Shown here one piece after another: positions 1 through 8,241 of a stretch of 21,992 nucleotides of DNA; within the stretch, counting starts at the first letter, position 1, and each line of letters starts with the position of its first letter. The DNA is from Candidatus Daviesbacteria bacterium RIFCSPLOWO2_02_FULL_41_8 (GTDB taxonomy: Bacteria > Patescibacteriota > Microgenomatia > Daviesbacterales > UBA10151), in the NCBI GenBank assembly GCA_001777455.1, contig MFDZ01000029.1, positions 8,826 to 30,817 on the forward strand. The letters run 5' to 3'. Position numbers and translations under genes: made by a program. The notes beneath the pieces are model-generated. The model was not told the DNA's origin and ran no database searches. It saw only the letters and a list, made by a program, of their open reading frames with translations.

Positions 1-590
1 GACATGAAGTGAAACCCCAGCAAAGCTATTACCAGGACAAACAAAGAATCGGTAATTCCCACCATCACCAGCCAGAAATTAAAGATGACGGAGTTGGTCA
101 GGATAGAAGGCGTATTGGTCAAAAAAGTGATAATTCCGTCTGTTAACGGCTTAGTGGCAGACTGGACAATATTCTGAAGAAATCCTGCTATTGCGTCAAG
201 TAAAACCTGGGTTAAGCCGTCTGAAGGTTCTACAGGCTGGATGGGAGAAAGGTTAAGCTGGGCAGATGATGTGCCCTGGGACGGCGTATTAAAAGCTCCC
301 TGGAGGAGAGATGAGAAAACAGCAGCAGAGATAACAATTACCAGTCCTATCAGGGCATTCCTGACTGTCAGCTTGGCATGTTCCAGCGCATCCGGCTTTC
401 CGGTGGAGGTGATATACATATACCCTCCCCTGACCAGGAAAAATGTCGCGGCAGCCGTTGCAAAGATCAGCAGGGTACTTAGGGTTTGGTTTGTAAAGGC
501 AGATATCTCGGAATTTGTGGTGGCCGCAAAAACCAAAGCAGGGTTTAGGAGTAAGCAAAGCATTGCTATAAAAGCTGACAAAAACTTCAT
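1..590 (-). CDS. TrbC/VirB2-like pilin-type membrane protein with VirB6-like extension (3' end outside window)
   Basis: I translated the minus strand from the ATG at 590-588 and found it open to the window edge (196 codons plus a partial one). The first 22 residues are a signal peptide ending ALVFA. Residues about 35-95 repeat the pattern of the neighbouring pilin: a hydrophobic helix, RGGYMYITSTGKPDALEHAK, then a second hydrophobic helix. This is the TrbC/VirB2 pilin signature. After a Ser/Thr/Pro/Gln-rich linker the protein continues with an amphipathic segment and a strongly hydrophobic stretch (FNFWLVMVGITDSLFVLVIA) that resembles VirB6/TrbL-type inner-membrane channel proteins. It follows the 110-residue pilin by 37 nt, so the two are probably one operon. 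The role would be in a type IV secretion or pilus-like envelope apparatus. The pilin half is clear; the VirB6-like half is an inference from a fragment. Confidence 0.75.
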   Translation of the reverse strand, partial: MKFLSAFIAMLCLLLNPALVFAATTNSEISAFTNQTLSTLLIFATAAATFFLVRGGYMYITSTGKPDALEHAKLTVRNALIGLVIVISAAVFSSLLQGAFNTPSQGTSSAQLNLSPIQPVEPSDGLTQVLLDAIAGFLQNIVQSATKPLTDGIITFLTNTPSILTNSVIFNFWLVMVGITDSLFVLVIALLGFHFM

Positions 591-627
591 ATTAAAACCT
601 AAGGGCAGGTTTTAGCGCGAAGCACCC

Positions 628-960
628 TTATTGGGCACCGCCGAAGGCAGAAGTTGCAATCTGGGTGACTATATTGGATAAAACAAATGCCCCCAGGACT
701 ATTGCCAGGCCGATTGCGGAATACATGACGGTTTTCTTGGCTCCGTCCAAGGCTTCAGGATTGCCGGAACTGGTAATGTAGCGAAACCCTCCCCAGACTA
801 AAAATGCCGTAGCAACCAGACCTGCCAGGGTCACAAAAATCTGGATAATATTCTGGATAAAACTTTGGACTTTGGAAATATCAGCGGATTGAGCAAATGC
901 AGGAGATGCATTCAAAAGAGCTGTTAATAATAGCAAGTTAATGAGTAGTGCTTTTTTCAT
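628..960 (-). CDS. TrbC/VirB2-family pilin-like protein
   Basis: This 110-residue protein has a cleavable signal peptide (about residues 1-23, ending SPAFA) and two hydrophobic helices separated by a short polar loop, WGGFRYITSSGNPEALDGAK. That is the usual topology and loop signature of TrbC/VirB2 major pilins, and its length fits the family. A strong Shine-Dalgarno (GGAGG at 971-967 on the minus strand) fixes the ATG start. The promoter with a palindromic spacer at 1023-1052 points into it, making it the first gene of the operon that continues into the 590-1 gene. The likely role is a structural subunit or membrane component of a type IV secretion/pilus-like machine used for DNA uptake, conjugation or host contact. 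A paralogous relationship with the next gene is evident from the shared loop motif. Confidence 0.85.
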   Translation of the reverse strand: MKKALLINLLLLTALLNASPAFAQSADISKVQSFIQNIIQIFVTLAGLVATAFLVWGGFRYITSSGNPEALDGAKKTVMYSAIGLAIVLGAFVLSNIVTQIATSAFGGAQ

Positions 961-961
961 A

Positions 962-971
962 CCTCACCTCC
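962..971 (-). promoter_or_regulatory. Strong Shine-Dalgarno of the pilin gene
   Basis: On the minus strand GGAGGTGAGG lies just before the ATG at 960. It is by far the best ribosome binding site in the window and contrasts with the apparently leaderless genes further along. Confidence 0.75.
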
Positions 972-1022
972 AATCTTTTTTGGGCAGAGGCAGAAAACTT
1001 ACAGAAACCTTACGTAATGCGA

Positions 1023-1052
1023 TTTATAGCACAAGATATTGTGCCATGTCAA
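1023..1052 (-). promoter_or_regulatory. Sigma-70 type promoter of the pilin operon
   Basis: The minus strand reads TTGACA (1052-1047), an 18-nt spacer, then TATAAA (1028-1023). The -10 is preceded by TGC, giving an extended -10 element. Transcription would start near 1016 and give a leader of about 55 nt that includes the strong Shine-Dalgarno. Confidence 0.75.
1029..1044. promoter_or_regulatory. Candidate operator palindrome inside the promoter spacer
   Basis: GCACAA-GATA-TTGTGC is a perfect 6+6 bp inverted repeat filling almost the whole spacer between the -35 and -10 boxes. A dimeric repressor bound here would block RNA polymerase. The regulator is not in the window, so the operator role is inferred from position and symmetry. 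Confidence 0.5.
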
Positions 1053-1069
1053 TCCTTTGGAGGGACGAG

Positions 1070-1111
1070 CTTATCAGCAAACTGTAAGCTGCGACAAGCT
1101 TTGCTTATAAG
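1070..1111. repeat. Long imperfect inverted repeat / stem-loop
   Basis: CTTATCAGCAAA (1070-1081) pairs with TTTGCTTATAAG (1100-1111) with a single mismatch, and the loop contains two AGCT boxes that can extend the stem. No T-tract follows on either strand, so it is not a typical intrinsic terminator. It sits just upstream of the pilin promoter. The rest of 1112-1269 is AT-rich with nothing I can name. Confidence 0.45.
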
Positions 1112-1269
1112 AAATTGGGTTGTGCTATCTAAAAATGTAAGTTTTTGTTAAAATTGATCTAAATTACGCCTTTAATTGATAATCAAAATAAAATTTGGAT
1201 TCTGCAATCGAGACCAATAACTACACTTTAAAATCTTCAATCATATTTACTGTAAGATCTGAAAGTCCA

Positions 1270-1419
1270 TTATTTGAAGTTGAAGTAGGGAGGTAAAGAA
1301 ATAGCGATAAATACTATACCTCCCATAATCCAGACAGCATAATTAGGTCCGGCTTTACGTTCAACTATGGATGAATAAGTAAGAGGTTTGTTTTCTTCCT
1401 TCTTAAAAAACCTTGCCAT
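1270..1419 (-). CDS. Possible 49-residue single-pass membrane peptide
   Basis: The minus strand from ATG at 1419 to TAA at 1272-1270 encodes a short protein beginning MARFFKKEENKP. It has a charged N-terminal third, then a hydrophobic segment (about residues 28-42, AVWIMGGIVFIAISL) and ends PPYFNFK, a plausible single-pass membrane peptide. There is no Shine-Dalgarno; a weak -35/-10-like pair (TTGCAA, 16 nt, TAGAAA) lies just upstream, as in other apparently leaderless genes here. It diverges from the defence operon starting at 1523. An 8-bp perfect inverted repeat (1288-1295 with 1317-1324) lies inside it. No family is recognised, and such a short frame could be chance; the membrane-protein composition is the main argument for it. 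Confidence 0.42.
   Translation of the reverse strand: MARFFKKEENKPLTYSSIVERKAGPNYAVWIMGGIVFIAISLPPYFNFK
1288..1324. repeat. 8-bp perfect inverted repeat with 21-nt loop
   Basis: GGGAGGTA (1288-1295) and TACCTCCC (1317-1324) are exact reverse complements. Both arms fall in the coding part of the possible small membrane peptide (MGG and LPP codons), so this may be a coincidence of codons or an RNA hairpin. Confidence 0.35.
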
Positions 1420-1522
1420 TATTAAGCATTTTCTATGAAATGACTACTCTTTTGCAATATCTGTTTTAAATGGTGGTTAATCAGATCATTTTAGAGTAAA
1501 ATGTCTATAAATTAAGATTAAA

Positions 1523-4500
1523 ATGAGCACTGATTTAACTTTTATTACTAACGAAAGGGATAAAAATCTTTCTGATAGGTTCAAAGTCCTCATCAAAGAT
1601 ACTAAATTCTTTGATGTTTTAGTTGGCTATTTTTATACTAGCGGGTTCTATGCTATTTACAAATCATTGGAAAATACCGAGAAATTAAGGATTCTTATTG
1701 GTATTAGCACAAATAGGGATACTTACAATCTAATTCAAAAATCCTATATCCCCAAACAAGAAAGCCTGCAATTTTCCCACGCCGAAGCAAAAGAAAAATT
1801 CTCTGATACGTTGGTTGAGGAAATGGGTGTTTCAGAAGACAACCACGATACAGAAGAAGGAGTTAATAAATTCTTAGAGTGGTTGAAAAGTGGAAAGCTG
1901 GAAATAAAAGCCTATCCCTCGGAAAATATTCATGCCAAGCTCTATATTATGACCTTTGCGGAGGGAGATAGAGACGTAGGCAGGGTTATTACCGGTTCAA
2001 GTAATTTTACTCAAGCAGGTTTAATTGACAACCTAGAATTTAATGTAGAACTTAAGACCAGAACTGATTACGACTTCGCTCAAACCAAATTCAATGAGCT
2101 TTGGGAAAATGCAGTTGACGTTTCTGAAAAGTATATCGAAACAATCCAGACGAAAACTTGGTTAAATAATACCATTACTCCCCATGAATTGTACCTAAAA
2201 TTTCTTTACGAATACTTCAAGGACGAAATAAGCCGCACCAGTGAGGTATTTTATAAATATGTTCCCACAGAATTTAAAAAATTAGAATATCAAGAGCAGG
2301 CCGTATTAAATGCTAAAAAGATTCTTGAAGAATACGGCGGAGTATTTGTAGCCGATGTTGTGGGTCTCGGTAAAACCTACATATCAGCCATGCTTGCCCA
2401 GCAGCTTGATGGCAGAAATCTTGTCATAGCTCCTCCGGTTCTTTTGGAAAAAGATAATCCGGGGTCTTGGACGAATATATTTTCAGATTTTAGAGTACCA
2501 TCCGATTTTGAGTCTCTTGGTAAATTAGATCAGCTCGTTGAAAGAGGCACAGATAAATATGACAACATTTTTATTGATGAAGCTCATAGATTTAGAACAG
2601 AAACGAATATTACTTATGAGGCTCTTGCTAAGATTTGCCGAGGTAAAAGAGTTATTCTTGTATCAGCAACGCCTCTTAATAACTCTCCGAAGGATATTTT
2701 AAGTCAAGTTAAACTATTTCAAAAGGGCAAGAAAAGCACTATCCCTAATCTACCTGACTTAGAAAGATTCTTTGCCGGACTCGAGAAAAGGCTTAAAGAT
2801 TTAGATAGACAGCGCAATCATACCGAGTATATGAACGCGGTAAGAGATAACGCAAAGGATATTAGAGAGAAACTTCTTAAATATCTGATGGTGAGAAGAA
2901 CCAGAACCGAGATTGTCAATTATTTTGGTGAGGACTTAAAGCGTCAAAAACTCAAATTCCCCGAAGTTGCCGATCCAGAACCTATTCTGTATGAGTTAAG
3001 CGATGAGGAGAATGAAATATTTAACAGTACCATTGAGTTAATAACAAAGAAGTTTGATTATGCTCGCTATATGCCCATGCTTTACTACAAAGGGAAAATT
3101 GATCAATTAGAGGAACAGTCACAGAAAAACATGGGTAAGTTTATGAAAATTCTCCTTGTTAAAAGACTGGAAAGTAGTTTTTATGCTTTTAAGAATACAT
3201 TACATAGGTTTATTTCCTCATATGAGCAGTTTATTAAAGAGTTTGAAAGTGGAAATGTCTACATAAGCAAGAAATATACTTATAAACTATTTGAATTTTT
3301 AGAGAACGACAATGATGAGGCGATTCAGCGGTTAATTGATGAAGATAAGGCTCAACGCTATCCCTCTAAGGACTTTAGAAAAGAGTTTAAGGAGAAGTTA
3401 GAAAATGACCTGCGTGTTTTGAATGAAATTTCCAAGCTTTGGGAAAATATCAAACGCGACCCCAAACTATTAAAGTTCATAGATGTATTATCCTCTCGCA
3501 CGATTCTAAAAGATAACAAAATTATCATCTTTACTGAATCAAAAGAAACAGCAGAATATGTAGGAACAAATCTACAAAGCAAATTTCCGGATGAAGTTTT
3601 GACTTTCTGGGGTGGGTCGAGCGCACAAACCCGCGAAAAAGTTATTGAAAATTTTGATGCAAGGGCAAGGTTTCCTAAAGATGATTATAGAATCCTTATC
3701 AGCACAGAAGTTTTATCAGAGGGTGTAAACCTTCACCGCTCTAATGTTGTTGTTAATTACGATATTCCTTGGAATCCAACAAGGCTAATGCAAAGAACAG
3801 GTCGTATAAATCGTATAGATACACCTTTTGACACAATTTACACTTTTAATTTCTTCCCAACAAAGCAATCAAATGACCAGATAAAACTAAAAGAATCAGC
3901 CGAAGCGAAAATACAGGCGTTTATAGAAATGCTTGGCAATGACGCTCGATTACTAACGGAGGGTGAGGAGATAAAATCGCACGATTTATGGGCAAGGCTT
4001 ACTTCAAAGAAAACAATCACCGGAGAAGATGAGGGTGAAGAAAGCGAACTTAAGTATTTACAGATTATTAGGACTATCCGGGATGAAGAACCTGATCTAT
4101 TCGAGAAAGTTAAAAGATTGCCTAAAAAAGCCCGCACCGCAAGGTCCTATGATAATAAAACAGATTCTTTACTGACTTACTTTCGCAAAGGAAAATTACA
4201 GAAATTCTATCTTGCCAGTAACAATTCTTCGGAGGAACTGGACTTTATATCAGCCGCAAAAACTCTTGAGGTAGAAAAAGACACAAAAAGAGAAAATTTA
4301 GGTAAAGATTACTACCCCCTTTTAGAGGAGAACAAGAAAGCCTTTGAATTCTCTACTGCTGAAGAGGTAATAGAAACAAAATCAAAAGGCGGAAGAGATA
4401 CAGCTACCCAAGTACTGCGAATTCTCAAATCTAACGAGATTAAGCACTTCAAGGGGTTTACAGATGAAGACGAGCTTTATATTCGAAAAGTCATAAAACT

Positions 4501-4714
4501 ACTGGAAGAAGGAGGTTTACCAAAACAGACAACAAAAACCCTTATTAAACAGGTTAGCGAACACTTCAAGGGTGGCCTAAGTCCTCTTAGACTGCTTGCC
4601 GTTCTTAAAACCACTATCGCTCCGGAGTTTTTCAGAGAAACAATTGCGGAAAGTTCAGCTCAAACTTCCGGACCAAGAGAAGTTATTTTATCGGAATATT
4701 TAATGAGTAAATGA
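1523..4714 (+). CDS. PLD-family nuclease domain fused to SF2 (SNF2/DEAD-like) helicase, restriction/defence type
   Basis: This 1063-residue protein has two parts. Residues about 1-200 form a phospholipase D-like module with one HxK half-site (HAK at 137-139) and the downstream GSSNFT (158-163), as in PLD-type nucleases that act as dimers. Residues about 250-850 are a superfamily 2 helicase: Walker A GLGKT (281-285), DEAH (352-355), SATP (381-384), motif V STEVLSEGVNL (727-737) and motif VI QRTGRINR (757-764), all intact. The last 200 residues are charged and unassigned. It probably translocates on DNA and nicks or cuts it. The methyltransferase starts 1 nt after the TGA stop, so the two are translationally coupled and likely one restriction-modification-like system. 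DrmD of DISARM and the helicase part of type ISP enzymes are the closest ideas. Type II Mokosh also joins a helicase and PLD, but with no methylase. A TATAAA at 1506-1511 without a clear -35 is the only promoter hint, and there is no Shine-Dalgarno. Confidence 0.87.
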   Translation: MSTDLTFITNERDKNLSDRFKVLIKDTKFFDVLVGYFYTSGFYAIYKSLENTEKLRILIGISTNRDTYNLIQKSYIPKQESLQFSHAEAKEKFSDTLVEEMGVSEDNHDTEEGVNKFLEWLKSGKLEIKAYPSENIHAKLYIMTFAEGDRDVGRVITGSSNFTQAGLIDNLEFNVELKTRTDYDFAQTKFNELWENAVDVSEKYIETIQTKTWLNNTITPHELYLKFLYEYFKDEISRTSEVFYKYVPTEFKKLEYQEQAVLNAKKILEEYGGVFVADVVGLGKTYISAMLAQQLDGRNLVIAPPVLLEKDNPGSWTNIFSDFRVPSDFESLGKLDQLVERGTDKYDNIFIDEAHRFRTETNITYEALAKICRGKRVILVSATPLNNSPKDILSQVKLFQKGKKSTIPNLPDLERFFAGLEKRLKDLDRQRNHTEYMNAVRDNAKDIREKLLKYLMVRRTRTEIVNYFGEDLKRQKLKFPEVADPEPILYELSDEENEIFNSTIELITKKFDYARYMPMLYYKGKIDQLEEQSQKNMGKFMKILLVKRLESSFYAFKNTLHRFISSYEQFIKEFESGNVYISKKYTYKLFEFLENDNDEAIQRLIDEDKAQRYPSKDFRKEFKEKLENDLRVLNEISKLWENIKRDPKLLKFIDVLSSRTILKDNKIIIFTESKETAEYVGTNLQSKFPDEVLTFWGGSSAQTREKVIENFDARARFPKDDYRILISTEVLSEGVNLHRSNVVVNYDIPWNPTRLMQRTGRINRIDTPFDTIYTFNFFPTKQSNDQIKLKESAEAKIQAFIEMLGNDARLLTEGEEIKSHDLWARLTSKKTITGEDEGEESELKYLQIIRTIRDEEPDLFEKVKRLPKKARTARSYDNKTDSLLTYFRKGKLQKFYLASNNSSEELDFISAAKTLEVEKDTKRENLGKDYYPLLEENKKAFEFSTAEEVIETKSKGGRDTATQVLRILKSNEIKHFKGFTDEDELYIRKVIKLLEEGGLPKQTTKTLIKQVSEHFKGGLSPLRLLAVLKTTIAPEFFRETIAESSAQTSGPREVILSEYLMSK

Positions 4715-4715
4715 T

Positions 4716-7700
4716 ATGGATAAAAATTATGCAATTAAACTAATTCAAGATGTATTCCAAAACCCCTTTAGTCGTGACCGATTCGTAGCTTTTTCAAAAA
4801 ATCTTTTTAATTTCTTAGATACCGAAAAGAACTTCGTTTATCGTGGCAATCTCATTCCCGATGCCTATAAATCCTATATCCATACTCTTGAAAGAATTGG
4901 TAAATACGAGGACGCAGAAGAAAATAAAATAGACGTTCTCATAGTTCATTTAAAAAAAGCACGCTCCATTGAACACGCCCGTACCATGCAAAGAAATTTT
5001 ATTGCTTGGTATTTAGCAGGTAGCAGAGGCGGTGAATTAAAAGACGCCGCACTAGTAGCTTTTCATACAGATAATCCTGACGATTGGAGATTTTCTCTGG
5101 TCAAAATGGACTATCAGATTGTTGAATCCTCGACCGGTAGGATTAAAACCAAAACTGAGCTTACCCCGGCCCGCAGGTTTTCTTTTTTAGTCGGTAAAAA
5201 CGAGAACAGCCATACAGCGCAAAGACAACTATTGCCCACTCTGCAGGATGATAAAAATAATCCTCTCCTTTCCGATTTAGAGAAAGCCTTCAATATAGAA
5301 GTTGTTACTCAAGAGTTTTTCGAGAAATACAAAAGTCTTTTTCTAGATGTTAAAGATTCATTAGAGCGCCTTATGAAAAAAGATCATGCTATAGCACAAG
5401 ACTTTACAAACAAAGGTGTTGATCCTGTTGATTTTTCTAAAAAACTTCTTGGACAAATTGTCTTTCTTTATTTCTTACAAAAAAAAGGCTGGTTTGGTGT
5501 TGGCCGGGATGATGATTGGGGTACTGGTCCGAAAAACTTTTTACGTCTTTTACTTGAGAAGATGATCGCTGATTACAAAAACTTCTTTAATGATATTTTA
5601 GAGCCCCTTTTCTATGAGGCATTAGCAAAAGAACGGGACAAAGATTTCTATAGCCGCTTTAATTGTAAGATCCCTTTCTTAAATGGTGGACTTTTTGATC
5701 CTATCAGTGATTATGATTGGGTTCATACAGATATACTTTTACCGGATGATTTATTCTCTAATCATGTAAGAACTAAAGAGGGTGATATAGGGACAGGCAT
5801 ATTAGATATTTTTGACCGCTACAACTTCACAGTCAAAGAGGATGAACCGCTAGAAAAAGAGGTGGCGGTTGATCCAGAAATGTTAGGTAAGGTTTTTGAA
5901 AATCTTTTGGAGGTCAAAGACCGTAAATCCAAAGGCACTTATTATACGCCCCGCGAGATTGTTCACTACATGTGTCAGGAGAGTTTAATCAATTACTTGG
6001 TAAACGAATGTGAGGAGAAGGTTGATAGAAAAGATATCGAGACTTTGATTCAATACGGAGAAACAGCAGTAGAGCATGACAGCCGGGTTGAACAGGAAGG
6101 AAAAGAAACTCTCACTTATTCTTACAAACTCCCCGAATCAATTCGTAAAAACGCGCAGTTGCTTGACGACAGGTTAAAAAATATCCGTGTTTGCGATCCG
6201 GCGATTGGATCGGGCGCTTTTCCTGTTGGGATGATGAACGAGATCATCAGGACTAGGAATACTCTTACAAACTACTTGGAGGATAAAGAGGATCGTTCAA
6301 TCTATAGCTTTAAACGAGATGCTATCCAATATTCGCTTTACGGGGTGGACATTGACCCCGGTGCGGTTGAGATTGCCAAGCTTCGTTTATGGCTTTCGCT
6401 TGTGGTTGATGAAGAGGATATAAAACAGATTAAACCACTACCTAATTTAGATTACAAAATTATGCAAGGAAATAGTTTACTTGAGGAATTTGAAGGGATA
6501 CAGCTTTTTGATGACAGATTACTTAATTCTTATATCCCTGTAAACGATGATCAAATTAAAAAACTCGAAGCAAGAGAAAAAGAAATACAAAAAAACTTGA
6601 TGATTTATTACCAGAGAAATCCTTTATGGATGAAAAACCAAAAAATAGAACGACCTACGGAGCTTTACCAACTTGAGGGTGAATTAAAAAGAGTGCAACT
6701 TGCCATCAAAGATGAAAAAGGAGTTAGGTTTCAGATAAAAGACTCTAATCAAAACGCGTTGTTTGGTGATGAACAGAAAGCCCGTAAGATTTGGGAAGAA
6801 CTGCAGTCGTTACAAAAAGAGTTCTTTGAGACTGCACAAAAAAGAGAGAAGGATGAGCTTAAAAAACAGGTCGAGAAGCTAGAATGGGAATTAATAGAGG
6901 CCACCCTGAAGGAACAAAACAAAGAATCTTCTCTTAAAAAACTTGAACAATATAAAAGGACAAATGTAAAACCATTTTTTCTTTGGAAACTCCATTTTTC
7001 AGAGGTATTTGAAAGAAATGGCAAAAGTGGGTTTGATGTGGTTATAGCTAATCCACCTTACATAGTAGTATCCCCTGAAGAATTAAGGGGGTTTAGTCTG
7101 ACCGAAGGAAATCATAATACTTATGTTGCATTTTTAGAAAAGGCTCAGATGATATTGCACGATTCAGGAGTAATTTCTTACATCATACCAACCACATGGT
7201 TGGCCGGTAATAAGTTCAAAGAATTTAGAAGATTCCTTTTAGATAACAAATCAATAAACCAAATTGTCCAGTTGCCCTATGACATTTTCAAAGCAGCATA
7301 TATTGATAGCCTAATATTAATTATTAATGGAAAAAGTATAAAGAATGCTATGGTAAAAACGTTCAAATTTAATATTAAGGACATTGTGACGCATGGGAGT
7401 GTTTCTCTCGTAGATTTCGATGTAAACAGCTGGTCTCAAGACAAAGAATATGTAATTTATTTGAATAGTAATTTACCCAGCTTACTTGCTAAATATAAAA
7501 ACGTTAAAAATAAATTATTGGGTGAAATAGCAAAAGTTCAAAGGGGTACATTGCCCCCGAAAGAACATCAACTTATTTTAGATAACAACAATAACAATTC
7601 AGAACTTATTCCCTGGTTTACAGGACAAGTTTATAGATATTTTATAGATACTGGAAAAAAATGTTGGGTAAAATACAAAGCATTACTTGAGAATAAACCA

Positions 7701-8168
7701 ATAAGTTTATTTTATTGTAAAAAACTATTGGGTAGACAATTGATAAACAGACAATTCAGATTACAATTCGCTTTTTCTGATGGTGAATTTGCTTTTAAAA
7801 AAAACTTATACGCCATATATGATTTGGGTGAGAAGATAAACTACTACTATCTTTTAGCTATTTTGAATAGTAAGTTTTACTCCTATATTCAAGTGAATCT
7901 GAATAGTAGTGGTCAACGTGATGATTACCCCGCTTTTAGTCTACAGGATTACAAAAACTTCTTAATTCCGATGATTAATTTTAGGGAACAAAAGCCGTTT
8001 ATTGAATTTGTTGACAAGATTCTTGCTGTTACAAACTCAAATGGTTATCTCACCAGTTCAGAGAAGCAAGCAAAAGTTAAAACTTATGAGGATCAAATTG
8101 ACCAGCTAGTTTATAAACTCTACGGTCTTACTCTGGAGGAAAAAGCAATTGTGGAGGGAATACAATGA
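4716..8168 (+). CDS. Eco57I-class N6-adenine DNA methyltransferase with TaqI-like specificity domain
   Basis: This 1150-residue protein carries the gamma-class adenine methylase motifs: SAM-binding motif I DPAIGSGAF (494-502), preceded by the family signature GTYYTPREIV, and catalytic motif IV NPPY (779-782). Between them lies a long, highly charged, coiled-coil-like insertion (about 610-760). Residues about 840-1120 look like the TaqI-type C-terminal target-recognition domain. The N-terminal 300 residues match the general shape of type IIG/ISP or PglX/DrmMI proteins. The stretch IDVLIVHLKKAR may be a relic of a nuclease core, but it lacks the acidic E-x-K pair, so I see no nuclease here. It most likely modifies self DNA while the upstream PLD-helicase acts on unmodified DNA. 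The start is fixed by the 1-nt spacing from the previous stop. Confidence 0.88.
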   Translation: MDKNYAIKLIQDVFQNPFSRDRFVAFSKNLFNFLDTEKNFVYRGNLIPDAYKSYIHTLERIGKYEDAEENKIDVLIVHLKKARSIEHARTMQRNFIAWYLAGSRGGELKDAALVAFHTDNPDDWRFSLVKMDYQIVESSTGRIKTKTELTPARRFSFLVGKNENSHTAQRQLLPTLQDDKNNPLLSDLEKAFNIEVVTQEFFEKYKSLFLDVKDSLERLMKKDHAIAQDFTNKGVDPVDFSKKLLGQIVFLYFLQKKGWFGVGRDDDWGTGPKNFLRLLLEKMIADYKNFFNDILEPLFYEALAKERDKDFYSRFNCKIPFLNGGLFDPISDYDWVHTDILLPDDLFSNHVRTKEGDIGTGILDIFDRYNFTVKEDEPLEKEVAVDPEMLGKVFENLLEVKDRKSKGTYYTPREIVHYMCQESLINYLVNECEEKVDRKDIETLIQYGETAVEHDSRVEQEGKETLTYSYKLPESIRKNAQLLDDRLKNIRVCDPAIGSGAFPVGMMNEIIRTRNTLTNYLEDKEDRSIYSFKRDAIQYSLYGVDIDPGAVEIAKLRLWLSLVVDEEDIKQIKPLPNLDYKIMQGNSLLEEFEGIQLFDDRLLNSYIPVNDDQIKKLEAREKEIQKNLMIYYQRNPLWMKNQKIERPTELYQLEGELKRVQLAIKDEKGVRFQIKDSNQNALFGDEQKARKIWEELQSLQKEFFETAQKREKDELKKQVEKLEWELIEATLKEQNKESSLKKLEQYKRTNVKPFFLWKLHFSEVFERNGKSGFDVVIANPPYIVVSPEELRGFSLTEGNHNTYVAFLEKAQMILHDSGVISYIIPTTWLAGNKFKEFRRFLLDNKSINQIVQLPYDIFKAAYIDSLILIINGKSIKNAMVKTFKFNIKDIVTHGSVSLVDFDVNSWSQDKEYVIYLNSNLPSLLAKYKNVKNKLLGEIAKVQRGTLPPKEHQLILDNNNNNSELIPWFTGQVYRYFIDTGKKCWVKYKALLENKPISLFYCKKLLGRQLINRQFRLQFAFSDGEFAFKKNLYAIYDLGEKINYYYLLAILNSKFYSYIQVNLNSSGQRDDYPAFSLQDYKNFLIPMINFREQKPFIEFVDKILAVTNSNGYLTSSEKQAKVKTYEDQIDQLVYKLYGLTLEEKAIVEGIQ

Positions 8169-8178
8169 ATCATATAAT
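8149..8178 (+). promoter_or_regulatory. Candidate promoter for the membrane/MBL/Mrr cluster
   Basis: TTGTGG (8149-8154), an 18-nt spacer and a perfect TATAAT (8173-8178) lie over the end of the methyltransferase gene, about 65 nt before the membrane protein start. It would allow the downstream four genes to be expressed separately from the helicase/methylase pair. The -35 box is weak. Confidence 0.45.
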
Positions 8179-8241
8179 AGCAAGGTATAAAAAATATGGA
8201 TATAAAAATCTTTATCCGATTAGGAGTTGTGTGGATTAATT

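Noticed and set aside
241..615. 124-residue plus-strand frame opposite the pilin genes
   Set aside because: It is a shadow of the minus-strand pilin-like gene, whose signal peptide and pilin motifs are clear in the other frame.
948..1151. 67-residue plus-strand frame over the pilin promoter
   Set aside because: It overlaps the pilin start, its strong Shine-Dalgarno, its promoter and the stem-loop, and the translated sequence has no recognisable features.
1523..8168. Complete DISARM system
   Set aside because: No drmA, drmB or separate drmC gene is present in the window; only the helicase and methylase types match.
8165..8239. 24-residue micro-ORF overlapping the methyltransferase stop (ATGA overlap)
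   Set aside because: It is very short, its composition is not convincing, and it runs through the candidate promoter region. The overlap alone is not enough support.
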